Of a stretch of DNA of 64,000 bases, positions 7,867 through 19,477 are shown piece after piece. Both the position numbers and the translations under genes were made by a program. The DNA comes from Longilinea arvoryzae. Its GTDB lineage: Bacteria; Chloroflexota; Anaerolineae; Anaerolineales; Anaerolineaceae. The first letter of the stretch is position 1. The number at the start of each line of letters is the position of its first letter. The stretch is from the NCBI RefSeq assembly GCF_001050235.1, contig NZ_DF967973.1, positions 58,648 through 122,647 of the forward strand. The letters are read 5' to 3'. The notes beneath the pieces were generated by a model. The model searched no databases, was not told the origin of the DNA, and was given only the letters and a program-made list of their open reading frames with translations.

Positions 7867-8952
7867 ATGAAAATCCTGGTATTCGGGGCGGGGGTGTTGG
7901 GCAGCGTCTATGCCGCCAGACTGCAGCGGAGCGGGCAGGACGTGACCATTCTGGCTCGCGGCGAGCGCCTGGACCAGATTCGTGAAAACGGCATTCTGCT
8001 GCGCGAGCAGGGTCAGGATGAGGTTGCTGTCACTCCGGTGCGTGTGATCGATCATCTCGAGCCGGATGAACTCTACGATTGGATCCTGGTGATCCTCCGG
8101 CGCAACCAGTTGGAAGGCGCGCTGGCGACGCTGCGGGCCAACCCGGCCAGCCCGAACATTCTGTTCATGTTCAACAATGCCTCGGGTTGGACAGAGCTGG
8201 CGGACGCGGTCGGCAGCCGGCGGGTCGTCCTGGGTTTCCCGGGCGCGGGCGGCGGGCGCGAGGAGGGCGTGGTTTCCTATCTCATCGCGCCGCGTGAAGG
8301 CCAGCCGACCACGGTTGGCGAGCTGGACGGGCGCATCACCCCGCGCCTGCGCCAGATGTGTGCAATTTTCGAGCAGGCCGGGTTCCCGGCGGCCATCAGC
8401 CCGAATATGGACGCCTGGCTCAAGACGCACGCCGTGCTGGTCAGCCCAATTGCCAATGCGGTTTATATGGCCGGCGGCAGCACGCACCGGCTGGCGGAAA
8501 CCCGGGACGGGCTGATCCTGCTGGTGCGGGCGATCAAGGAAGGCCTGGAGGCGCTGGTCGCGCAGGGTATTCCTGTCACGCCGCGGCGGTACGAACTCCT
8601 GCGCTGGCTGCCCGAACCGCTTCTGGTGGCCGTACTGCATAAATCGCTGGTCAGCGAACGGGCTGAGCTGGGGCTGGCGCGGCACGCCAATGCCGCGCGT
8701 GATGAAATGCACCTGCTGGCGGTCCAGGTGCGCGCCTTGATTGCCCAATCCGGGCTGCCGGCGCCCGCTTTCGAGATGCTGGCCGGCTACCTGGAGCCAT
8801 CGGCCGAACCCGCCGAAGCGGGCAGCGCCGAACTGGCATTGGATTGGCAGCCGCTGATCAAGGCCGGGATCACGCTGGGCGTGGGGCTGCTGGTGTTGGG
8901 CCGCCTGTGCCGGCGCAGGAAGTGCTGCTGCTGCGGGAAAAAGAAGAAGTAA
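7867..8952 (+). CDS. Ketopantoate reductase (ApbA/PanE)-family protein with a C-terminal membrane/Cys-Lys tail
   Basis: This 361-residue protein starts 6 nt after AGGAGG. Residues 2-35 are an NAD(P)-binding Rossmann motif (KILVFGAGVLGSVYAARL). The remainder to about 310 resembles the two-domain ketopantoate reductase fold, including a conserved LKTHAVLVSPIANAV stretch. PanE reduces 2-dehydropantoate in pantothenate synthesis, but many paralogues act on other 2-oxo acids. This one has an extra hydrophobic segment (about 334-347) and ends RRRKCCCCGKKKK. Typical enzymes are soluble and about 300 residues long. The tail suggests a membrane anchor with a cytoplasmic Cys cluster for metal binding or acylation (inference). 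The gene is monocistronic. Confidence 0.75.
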   Translation: MKILVFGAGVLGSVYAARLQRSGQDVTILARGERLDQIRENGILLREQGQDEVAVTPVRVIDHLEPDELYDWILVILRRNQLEGALATLRANPASPNILFMFNNASGWTELADAVGSRRVVLGFPGAGGGREEGVVSYLIAPREGQPTTVGELDGRITPRLRQMCAIFEQAGFPAAISPNMDAWLKTHAVLVSPIANAVYMAGGSTHRLAETRDGLILLVRAIKEGLEALVAQGIPVTPRRYELLRWLPEPLLVAVLHKSLVSERAELGLARHANAARDEMHLLAVQVRALIAQSGLPAPAFEMLAGYLEPSAEPAEAGSAELALDWQPLIKAGITLGVGLLVLGRLCRRRKCCCCGKKKK

Positions 8953-9010
8953 CAGCGCATAGCCATGAAATAATCAGGCGCTTCAAACGGCGTGCAGAAA
9001 TCCGGGCCGC

Positions 9011-10726
9011 TTATTGCTTCCGGCAGTCATCCCGGTTGCAGAAGCCGGCCTGAAGGCTCTGGCCGCGCAGATGCACTTCGGGATTGTGGTTCGGGGTGCA
9101 GGGTAGCGGCGCGTACCAGCACTGATTGCCGGCGGCGGGCATGTTCACGTCGAAACCGCCCAACCGGCGAACCTCCACTTGAGCTGCAGGATACCCCGCC
9201 GGCCGGATCCAATTGCCCGTGAATTGTGAAACATCCCGAGCCCTATACAGGCTGACAGCCTGGTAGGCGATCAACCCGAGCAGGATTGCCAGGACCGCCG
9301 GGCGAGTCAGCCGTTTCAGGCGCGGCAACAGCCAACCCAGGACGGCTCCAATGCACAGGGCGATGGAAATCGTCACGAATCCGTAGCCAAACCGGATATC
9401 CGGCGCGCTGAAGAACCAGTACGCCAGCCCGATCCAGGCATAGATGAAGAGCATGGACACCTGGGAAAAACGCCGCGCACGCAGCCCGCGTCCCAGAGCC
9501 GCCAGGCCGATCAGGCCGGCTCCGGCGACGGTCCCGCCCAGCAATTCACGGGTCAGGTCCGTTTGCGCGTTCCACCAGACCGGCAGCCAGGTTTTCAACG
9601 GCGCGGCCAGGACCTCGGCGGTCGGCCGGCCGGGCAGGCGCGCCCAGGCGGCAATGTCGGCCGCCGTCTGGCGGACGTAACGCGCCGGCACCTGCCAGTC
9701 GAAATTAAAGAGATCCAGCCCGGCCGCCGGATAGACGAGGTAGCCGGAAAGGATAACGTTGCGCGCCAGCCAGGGGATGAAAACGAAGGCAGCGCCGGCC
9801 AGGGGCCACATGGAACGTTTCCAGGCCGGCCGGGAGGAACTCAGCAGGCTGAAATGGAGGGGCACCAACACCACCGGCGCCGAGGACAACTTGATGGTTG
9901 TGGTGAACGCGGCCAGCAGCCAGAGCAGCGCCAGGCTGGCGTCGATTTCACGGCTGCGGCCGGCCTCGATCTTCTCGGTCGCGACCAGAAAAACGACCCA
10001 GGTCAGCAGCGCGGCCGGCAGGTCGTTCCCGGGTGACGAGAGCTCCAGGCTGAACAGGCGGCGCGAGAAGAAGATGAGCACCGGCGCCGCCAGGTTGGAG
10101 AGCGAGATATCGCCCCGCAGCAGGCGCGCGGTTTTGGCGATCAGCCAGGCATTGACGAGCAGGAAAAGCCCGCCGTTCAAGACATGCAGTGAGCCCGAAC
10201 CGGCGAATGAAAAACTGAAGAGTGCTTCGGGCAGAAACCACAGCGAGTCGAAAGCCAGGCGCGTCTCCAGGTTGCCCAGGCCGGGCACGACCGCGTAGGT
10301 TTCGATCCAGCGAATGGTTTGGGCGTGGTAAAGGCCGGTATCGTAATTCGCCGGGAGCCCAATGGTCTTTGTCAGGGTCACCAATGCGATCGCCGCAAAC
10401 AACACTCCGGCCAGTATTCCGCCAGCGGATCGATCCGGGTGAACGGCGCGGATCTGCCGCGCAAGATGCTTGCGCATGGCCAGCGCCAGGCCAATACCGC
10501 CGCCAGCCAGAATCAGGTTGGCGACGAGGGCGAGGGGCATCACGAATGCCAGCAGCGCGGCCAGAACGCTGATCAGGCTGAAGCCGGCCAGGATCACCAG
10601 CGGCAGCGCAAGGGAGGTCTTTTCGGCCCCGGCAGGCGGGAAACGATCCGTCCACGCGACAAAAAGACAGCCGTACAGCAGGCATAGCAGGGCCGCGTAA
10701 CTCCAGAAGAACAGCGTGATCAGCAT
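9011..10726 (-). CDS. Polytopic membrane protein (GT-C-like / LIC_10190-like)
   Basis: This 571-residue protein has about 12-13 hydrophobic segments spread over its length. The most distinctive block, ANYDTGLYHAQTIRWIETY followed by VVPGLGNLETRLAFDS, lies near residues 131-165 in an extracytoplasmic loop. I recall this pattern from a family of uncharacterised membrane proteins (LIC_10190-like) that resemble GT-C glycosyltransferases. If so, it may transfer sugar from a lipid carrier at the membrane. No strong ribosome site precedes the ATG. It lies downstream of, and in the same orientation as, the antiporter gene, but a hairpin separates the two. Confidence 0.6.
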   Translation of the reverse strand: MLITLFFWSYAALLCLLYGCLFVAWTDRFPPAGAEKTSLALPLVILAGFSLISVLAALLAFVMPLALVANLILAGGGIGLALAMRKHLARQIRAVHPDRSAGGILAGVLFAAIALVTLTKTIGLPANYDTGLYHAQTIRWIETYAVVPGLGNLETRLAFDSLWFLPEALFSFSFAGSGSLHVLNGGLFLLVNAWLIAKTARLLRGDISLSNLAAPVLIFFSRRLFSLELSSPGNDLPAALLTWVVFLVATEKIEAGRSREIDASLALLWLLAAFTTTIKLSSAPVVLVPLHFSLLSSSRPAWKRSMWPLAGAAFVFIPWLARNVILSGYLVYPAAGLDLFNFDWQVPARYVRQTAADIAAWARLPGRPTAEVLAAPLKTWLPVWWNAQTDLTRELLGGTVAGAGLIGLAALGRGLRARRFSQVSMLFIYAWIGLAYWFFSAPDIRFGYGFVTISIALCIGAVLGWLLPRLKRLTRPAVLAILLGLIAYQAVSLYRARDVSQFTGNWIRPAGYPAAQVEVRRLGGFDVNMPAAGNQCWYAPLPCTPNHNPEVHLRGQSLQAGFCNRDDCRKQ

Positions 10727-10766
10727 GGCAGGAATGAGTATACGGATGCAGATGATTTTCTGTCAA

Positions 10767-10806
10767 GGCGCGGGCCGGCGCTCTTTTTTCACATCCAGCC
10801 CGCGCC
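10767..10806 (-). terminator. Hairpin downstream of the antiporter gene
   Basis: GGCGCGGGC (10767-10775) pairs perfectly with GCCCGCGCC (10798-10806) around a 22-nt loop. It lies between the antiporter stop and the next gene on the same strand. There is no long T run on the reverse strand, so it may stabilise mRNA rather than terminate. Confidence 0.4.
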
Positions 10807-10828
10807 GCAAAAGGGCGGCTTTCGCAGG

Positions 10829-12823
10829 CTAACCGCTGCCCAGGATCCGCCCGACCAGTTCGATCTGATCCGGCTCGCCGATCACACCGATGCGGTCGCC
10901 GGCCTGGAACAGGCTGTGCGATTTTGGGTTCGAAATCAGTTGATCTTCGCGCAGAATGGCCACCACCGAGGCGCCGGTGCGGGCGCGGAGGTCGGCCTGC
11001 CGCAGCGATTGGCCGACCAGCGGCGAACCTTCGGCCAGATCGAGCCAGTAGATCTCGACATTGTCGGCGGCGCGAATCAGGCCGCGCAGCGAGCGGTATT
11101 CGTCCGGCGAATTCAAATCGACGTTGTAGCGGTCGCGGCGCACCGATTCGACATAATCGTACACCTTGCGCAGCGGGTAGCCCAACTGCAGCAGGGTGTG
11201 CAGCACCATTTCCAACCCGCCTTCCAGCTCGGGATGGACGATGTGGTTGGCGCCCAGTTTGGTCAGATGGTCGACCCCTTCCAGGCTGGCCGCGCGGGCC
11301 ACGATGGGCAGGGCCGGGTTGATATCCCGCGCCGCGGCGACGACCATGGCGGCGGTGGCCTCTTCCGGCGCGGTGCTGACCAACGCGCGAGCCTTATTCA
11401 ACCCGGCGTGGGTGATCACTTCCGAGTTGGCGGCGTCGCCGTACAGGCAGGCGATCTGGCGGGCGTTCAGTTCCTGGATGCGGTCCGGATCCGCTTCGAT
11501 CACCAGCAGCGGCACCTCCAGCGAACTCAGTACATCCACCAGGTGCCGGCCAATCCGGCCGTAACCGACGATGACCACGTGATGGTTCAGCGATTTTACG
11601 TCCACGGGCGGCAGGGCGTGGTGGCGGTCCAGGCGGTTCCAGACCCAGGGCAGGCGCTGCAGCCCGCTTTCCAGCGCGGGCAGCAGCCGGTACATGAGCG
11701 GGTTGACCGTAATCGAAATCAACGCCGCGGCCAGGATGAGTGAATACTGTTCATTGTTCAGCAGGCCGAGCGAAAGGCCGCCCTGTCCCAGGATGAAGGA
11801 GAACTCGCCGATCTGGCTGAGACCGACGGCCACCACCAGAAAGGTACGCGCCCGGCGGGGGATGGCCAACCCGAGCAGCAGGGTGAGCACGGCTTTGCCA
11901 AAGACGACCAGCAGTGTCAATCCCAGCACCTGGCCCAGGTTGGTCCATAAAAAGATCGGATTGACCAGCATGCCGACCGAGACGAAGAACAGCACCGAAA
12001 AGGCTTCCCGGAAGGGCAAAATGTCCGCCCCGACCTGCAGGCTGAGCCTGGATTGGCTGACGATGGCGCCGGCGACGAACGCGCCCAGCGCCAGCGAGAC
12101 GCCGAACAGTCCGGCCGCGCCCACCGCCACACCGAGCGTGATGGCCAGGATGGCCAGGATGAACAATTCGCGCGAGCGGGTGTGCGCGATGCGATCCAGC
12201 AGCCAGGGTACGGCGCGCGCGCCGACGAAGAACATGATCAAGCCGAAGGCGGCCGCCTTGAGCAGGGTAAACAGCAGTCCCAGGCCGTCGAAACCGCCTG
12301 CGCCGCCCGCGAGGGCCGGCATCAGCACCAGAATGAGGACCGAAAGGATATCCTCCATCACCAGCCAGCCCACCGCGGCCTGGCCGTGGGAGGTGTTCAG
12401 CAGGTTGTGGTCCATCAGGCCGCGCGTCAGCACCACCGTGGAGGCCACCGAGATGGATAGGCCCAGCACCAGGCTGGCGGGGATCGACCAACCCCAGGCG
12501 AAGTGGCTCAGGGTCGCGCCGGCCAGCGTGGCCAGGAGCGTTTGCAGGAGTGCGCCGGGGATCGCGATATCCCGCACGCGGAACAGGTCTTTGAAGGAAA
12601 AGTGCAGGCCGACGCCGAACATCAGGAAGATGATGCCCAGTTCGGCCAGTTGCTGGATGGTCTCCACGTCGCCGGTCAGGCCGGGGGTAAATGGACCGAT
12701 GACGATGCCGGCCAGCAGGTAACCGACGATGGTGGGCAGGCCGATGCGGCGCGCCAGCACGCCGCCGAAGAACGCCGCGACCAGACCCAGCGTGATGTTG
12801 AGTAGCAAGGGTAAATCATGCAT
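10829..12823 (-). CDS. CPA2 monovalent cation:proton antiporter (KefB/YbaL-like) with TrkA-N and TrkA-C domains
   Basis: This 664-residue protein has an N-terminal Na+/H+-exchanger domain of about 12 membrane segments (1-385, beginning MHDLPLLLNITLGLVAAFFG). A TrkA-N/RCK domain follows (about 420-540, NHHVVIVGYGRIGRHLVDVL), then a C-terminal TrkA-C domain (about 580-660). Such proteins exchange K+ or Na+ for H+ and are gated by NAD(H) or nucleotides bound to the RCK domain. I placed the start at 12823 because GGAGC precedes this ATG and the hydrophobic domain begins there. A longer frame to 13003 would add 60 residues of low-complexity sequence. It is probably transcribed from a TATAAT-like box near 12930. 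Confidence 0.88.
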   Translation of the reverse strand: MHDLPLLLNITLGLVAAFFGGVLARRIGLPTIVGYLLAGIVIGPFTPGLTGDVETIQQLAELGIIFLMFGVGLHFSFKDLFRVRDIAIPGALLQTLLATLAGATLSHFAWGWSIPASLVLGLSISVASTVVLTRGLMDHNLLNTSHGQAAVGWLVMEDILSVLILVLMPALAGGAGGFDGLGLLFTLLKAAAFGLIMFFVGARAVPWLLDRIAHTRSRELFILAILAITLGVAVGAAGLFGVSLALGAFVAGAIVSQSRLSLQVGADILPFREAFSVLFFVSVGMLVNPIFLWTNLGQVLGLTLLVVFGKAVLTLLLGLAIPRRARTFLVVAVGLSQIGEFSFILGQGGLSLGLLNNEQYSLILAAALISITVNPLMYRLLPALESGLQRLPWVWNRLDRHHALPPVDVKSLNHHVVIVGYGRIGRHLVDVLSSLEVPLLVIEADPDRIQELNARQIACLYGDAANSEVITHAGLNKARALVSTAPEEATAAMVVAAARDINPALPIVARAASLEGVDHLTKLGANHIVHPELEGGLEMVLHTLLQLGYPLRKVYDYVESVRRDRYNVDLNSPDEYRSLRGLIRAADNVEIYWLDLAEGSPLVGQSLRQADLRARTGASVVAILREDQLISNPKSHSLFQAGDRIGVIGEPDQIELVGRILGSG

Positions 12824-12917
12824 TGAAAGCTCCAAGCGTTGGGTGGTTTTCAATATTCTAACAGAAACGGGTTTCGATCTGGCGCGTTCCGGCTGAGAAT
12901 TCCTTAAGAATATTGAT

Positions 12918-12935
12918 TGCGCATAGCCATTATAG
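12918..12935 (-). promoter_or_regulatory. Recurring CTATAATGGCTATGCGCA element upstream of the antiporter gene
   Basis: On the reverse strand this 18-mer contains a TATAAT box 95-110 nt before the antiporter start. The identical 18-mer occurs on the forward strand at 55027-55044, upstream of the tyrosine recombinase. The core ATGGCTATGCGC is also at 8955-8966 (reverse). CTATGCGCA recurs near 16163-16172 (reverse), upstream of the cytidylate-kinase-like gene. A -10 box within a larger conserved element is the simplest reading. Confidence 0.45.
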
Positions 12936-13060
12936 GGAGTAATGTAAATGAGTCGCCCGAAAAGAATCGGCAGAAAGGCCGGCCGGCTTCCTCCGCCCCG
13001 CAATGGGTCAGGGGAGCGGGTCGGCCGGATGGATGATTCGAATTCTATTCCGGCCGAAGC

Positions 13061-15196
13061 CTACCAGTTTTCAGGCAATTTGTAACCCGAACTGGTCAAC
13101 ATCGCGCCGATTTTTTCGCGGATCTCACTGCGTGAATCGAGTTCGTTGGCAGGGCAGGGGTTCACATAGTTGGCGACCGTGCCGATGGTCATGGTCAGAT
13201 CATCCAGGTCGATTTTGTACCATTTCTGGCATTCCACCGCCATCAACTGGTTGAATTGATAGAAGGGTGGTTTGCGTTTTGTTTCATCCACCATGAACAA
13301 CGTATCCGATGCCCAGACGGCCAGGTCCGTTTTTCCGGAGATGATCAAACGCCCGGGGTCCAATTCGCCCAGCAGCGAACTTCCGCTCATCCATTCCGGC
13401 TTGTCGATGCCGATGTAATCCAGCACGGTGGGGGCGATATCGAGATTCTGCGTGTCCTGGGTGATCTCGCCGGCGTTTTCTTCCCCGGGGAAGTGAATGA
13501 GAAGCGGCAGTCTGCGGTCGGTGGTCCAGCCCCAGCCGTGATCAGTGTAGATGACCAGGATCGTATTCTCGTACAGGTCATTTTCCTTCAGAAACGCGAC
13601 CAGATCCTTGACCTGATCATCGAAGCTCAGGATCGAATCGTCGTAGAAGTCGTTCATCCACTTGGCGGATTGTTGCTGCCCCAGCGTGTATTTCTGGTGG
13701 GTGACGGTAAAATACGGGCCGTGCGTACCCATCAGGTGCACGTGCGCGAAGAGCGGCTGTCCGCTTTGCTGTCCTTCCGTTAAGTAATCCTTGAGGCAGG
13801 TCAGGCGATCCTCATCCGAAAGCTTGGATTGGCCGCTCTCGGTGACCAGGGAAAACGGATTGACCATGTCCTGGACATAGAAAATGTGCCCCAGGCGTTC
13901 CTTGATCCGGCTGGCGAGGGTATCGAACATGTAAACCGCGTTGTCGTAGCCGAAGCTCGCGATCCGGTCGAGCAGGCCGCGCTCGGAATTATCCTGGCAG
14001 TTGACAGTATCGAAGGCGTTTTGAAAATTGACCTGATTCACGTCCACGTAATATTTCACGCCCAGGGACACCGTGCGGTAACCGTTTTCCTTGAGAATGC
14101 CCGGCAGGTGCTGATATTTGTCAGCGCCGATGAGGATATCGGGCGGGTAGAGTACGCCGGTCTCGAAAGGCAGCTTGCCGGTCAGCAGGGAAGCATCCGA
14201 GCCCATCGAGTGGCCGGCGTTGGTAAACTGGTTCTCGGCCACCAGGGCGGTTTCGGCGAAATCGGTCAGGAAGGGGGTCGTTTCGCGGTAATAGCCGTAA
14301 AGCGACATGTGATTGGCGCTCAGGCCGTCCGTCCCGAACAGGATGATGTTGGGTTCGCGGTTGGCCGGGTCGGTCGGCAGCGACTGCACGCGCAGGGCCT
14401 GCTCGTTGTGCAGCGTCAGGCCGGCCAGGATCAGGGAGAGCACCAGCAAACCCGCCGTGGGATAGACCAGCCCCGGCCGGTTCCTGGCGTTTGCCAGTTC
14501 GCGCAGCGCATAAAGGATGCATAGCAGCCCGACCAGAACGTACAGGCTGCGCAGTGTGCTTTTCGCGTCCACGATGCCGAAACCCAGCACGATGTAGGTG
14601 AAATTATCGAGCATGATCAGGGCCAGGCAGGCCAGCAGCAGCGCCGCTGGCAGGTGGCGGCTGTAGCGGTTGAACCAGGGCAGGTACCTGCCGAGGATCA
14701 GGTTCAGGAGAAACACCGCCAGCAGGCCAGCCAGACCCACGACGGCCACCATGAAACCGGTCAGGGGCGGAACCATCAATTTATCCGCCAGTCCCAATCG
14801 ATCCATAAAGGAGGACTTGGTGGCGTAGAAGAACCACTCCATCAGCGCGTAGAGGTAACCGGCCAGGATGGTTTCGAGGACGGCCTGCAGCCAACTCACC
14901 GGTTCCTTCCGGGCGGTCGAGGCGCCGGTAGGCTGACTTTCGAACAGTCCCAGCCACACCTGCACAAAACCGAGCGGAGCGCCGAGCATCACTTTCCGTT
15001 TTGCCGGGTTGGAGAGGCTGGTGTAGATGAAGGCAGCCAGGCCCAGCAGGAGCACCGGGGCAATGATCCCGGCTCTACGCAGCGTGATCGGCCCGCCCTT
15101 GAAGATCGAAGCCTTGGGCTCGATCAAGAAAATCAGGGTAATTACGAATAGGGCTAAATAAAGAATGCCGAGAAGAATGTGAAAATGGCGTTTCAA
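13061..15196 (-). CDS. Membrane-anchored alkaline-phosphatase-superfamily enzyme (sulfatase / LTA-synthase-like)
   Basis: This 711-residue protein has about 7 membrane segments in residues 1-260 and a large extracytoplasmic domain (about 285-690) of the sulfatase fold. Visible motifs are NIILFGTDGLSANHMSLYGY, the ASLLTG segment, HLMGTHGPY and VIYTDHGWGW. The position of the formylglycine Cys or Ser (C/S-x-P-S-R) reads SMGSD, so the arginine needed for formylglycine maturation is absent. The protein may therefore use Ser or Thr directly, as phospho-transferases of the LTA-synthase/EptA type do. The start is a TTG with AGGA 7 nt upstream. A role in decorating an envelope polymer is inference. 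Confidence 0.72.
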   Translation of the reverse strand: MKRHFHILLGILYLALFVITLIFLIEPKASIFKGGPITLRRAGIIAPVLLLGLAAFIYTSLSNPAKRKVMLGAPLGFVQVWLGLFESQPTGASTARKEPVSWLQAVLETILAGYLYALMEWFFYATKSSFMDRLGLADKLMVPPLTGFMVAVVGLAGLLAVFLLNLILGRYLPWFNRYSRHLPAALLLACLALIMLDNFTYIVLGFGIVDAKSTLRSLYVLVGLLCILYALRELANARNRPGLVYPTAGLLVLSLILAGLTLHNEQALRVQSLPTDPANREPNIILFGTDGLSANHMSLYGYYRETTPFLTDFAETALVAENQFTNAGHSMGSDASLLTGKLPFETGVLYPPDILIGADKYQHLPGILKENGYRTVSLGVKYYVDVNQVNFQNAFDTVNCQDNSERGLLDRIASFGYDNAVYMFDTLASRIKERLGHIFYVQDMVNPFSLVTESGQSKLSDEDRLTCLKDYLTEGQQSGQPLFAHVHLMGTHGPYFTVTHQKYTLGQQQSAKWMNDFYDDSILSFDDQVKDLVAFLKENDLYENTILVIYTDHGWGWTTDRRLPLLIHFPGEENAGEITQDTQNLDIAPTVLDYIGIDKPEWMSGSSLLGELDPGRLIISGKTDLAVWASDTLFMVDETKRKPPFYQFNQLMAVECQKWYKIDLDDLTMTIGTVANYVNPCPANELDSRSEIREKIGAMLTSSGYKLPENW

Positions 15197-15366
15197 TGGG
15201 ATTTCCTGAACAATATTTTGGCCGATAGAGCCCGGCGAATGCCCGCAACTTATATCCGGCGAAGGTTCGATATTGAATTTTCAACCAGAGGGCCGAAAAA
15301 GGATTATATGCAATCCGGGATGGGCTGTCAATTATGCCAATCGTCACGCATCTTAACGAATGAAGT

Positions 15367-15414
15367 ACCGCCGGAGAACGATCCGCGGCTGCCTGCGGAT
15401 CGTTCTCCGGCGGT
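15367..15414 (-). terminator. 20-bp perfect stem downstream of the cytidylate-kinase-like gene
   Basis: CCGCCGGAGAACGATCCGC (15368-15386) is followed after an 8-nt loop by its exact reverse complement (15395-15413), and one more A-T pair closes the stem. It begins 25 nt past the stop of the reverse-strand gene 15439-16089. There is no T run on the reverse strand, so it could be a strong mRNA-stabilising or Rho-blocking hairpin rather than a canonical terminator. Confidence 0.6.
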
Positions 15415-15438
15415 GGGTGGAACGCGCGCGGGAACCGC

Positions 15439-16089
15439 TTACAGGTGCATGACCTGCACGGCAAACTGGATCCACTGGGCGGCCATTTCCACGCTGCACT
15501 GGCCGGTGTTGATGATCATGTGGTACAGCAGCGGGTCGTCCCAGTCGATGTCGTAATAGTGCTTGAGGTAATCCTGTGAAGCGCGGTCGTGCTGTTTGAC
15601 CATCTGAGTGGCGGTTTCATAGGAGGTAAACTGTTCGTCCACCAGACGGGCGATGCGCATTTCCAACGGGGCGACGATGCGCACGTGCAAAACGTCCTTG
15701 CGGCCGCGCAGGATGGCCTGCCCGCCGCGCCCCACGATGACCACATTACCGCGCCGGTAAGCGGCTTGAACGCTGGCCTGGGTGATGGCCACGCTGCTCT
15801 GGTCATCCAGGCGGATATCCTGGGCGGTGCGCACGCCGCCGGGCGACTCGACCCACACCCGCGAGCGGGAAACGGTGCGCGGCCCGCCGAACAGGCGCTC
15901 GAAGAAGTTGCGCGCCACGTGCGAATCCTCCGAGAAATCCACGATTTCGCTTTCGGATAGACCGACTTCCGCGGCCACCTGCAGGATCATATTCTTATCG
16001 AAAAGCCGGTAGTTGAGCAGCTCACTGACGCGGGATGCGATGGAGTCTCCACCGGAGCCAAGTTGACGGGAAAGGGTGATGGTCGTCAT
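15439..16089 (-). CDS. Cytidylate kinase-like family protein
   Basis: This 216-residue protein begins MTTITLSRQLGSGGDSIASR, the P-loop-like start of the cytidylate-kinase-2 family. It continues with LLNYRLFDKNMI and the conserved VVIVGRGGQAILRGRKDVLHV segment near residues 116-137. These proteins are distinct from housekeeping Cmk and often stand beside transport or signalling genes. The physiological substrate is not settled. AAAGGAG stands 6 nt before the ATG. The gene is monocistronic, with a possible promoter in 16150-16180 (TTGACTATGCGCAATATT on the reverse strand). It is followed by a 20-bp perfect hairpin. Confidence 0.8.
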   Translation of the reverse strand: MTTITLSRQLGSGGDSIASRVSELLNYRLFDKNMILQVAAEVGLSESEIVDFSEDSHVARNFFERLFGGPRTVSRSRVWVESPGGVRTAQDIRLDDQSSVAITQASVQAAYRRGNVVIVGRGGQAILRGRKDVLHVRIVAPLEMRIARLVDEQFTSYETATQMVKQHDRASQDYLKHYYDIDWDDPLLYHMIINTGQCSVEMAAQWIQFAVQVMHL

Positions 16090-16345
16090 GTTGTGCTCCT
16101 TTCACGAATTGGATAGATTGAGTATAGGAAAAAGGAGGCCGGAATTCAAGGGGCAAAATATTGCGCATAGTCAACGAATCAACCCGTTCAGCTTCCTGAC
16201 AAATCACCAACCTATCCAAACTGGAACTTGACTTGCAACCTGTTCTCGAGTAAAGTCAACTTAAGGCAGCCGAACCAACTGCCCATTCTCTCAGGGGGTC
16301 ACCGCAGGTTAGCATTCCAGTTCCATTGTAAATTAGCGGTTTGTT

Positions 16346-19354
<3,009 letters not shown>

Positions 19355-19477
19355 TGTATCATTACTTATCGGAGGGGGAGTCTCATTAATGCGGTTTATT
19401 TATTCCTGTATCGATCGAATTAAGTAGTACGTTACGACAGACCCCTGAATCATGAACTCGCCCGAAAGGGGGAATCA

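Noticed and set aside
12824..13003. N-terminal extension of the antiporter to 13003
   Set aside because: The extra 60 residues are low-complexity. The ATG at 12823 has a ribosome site and begins directly at the conserved hydrophobic domain, and a TATAAT-like box lies inside the extension.
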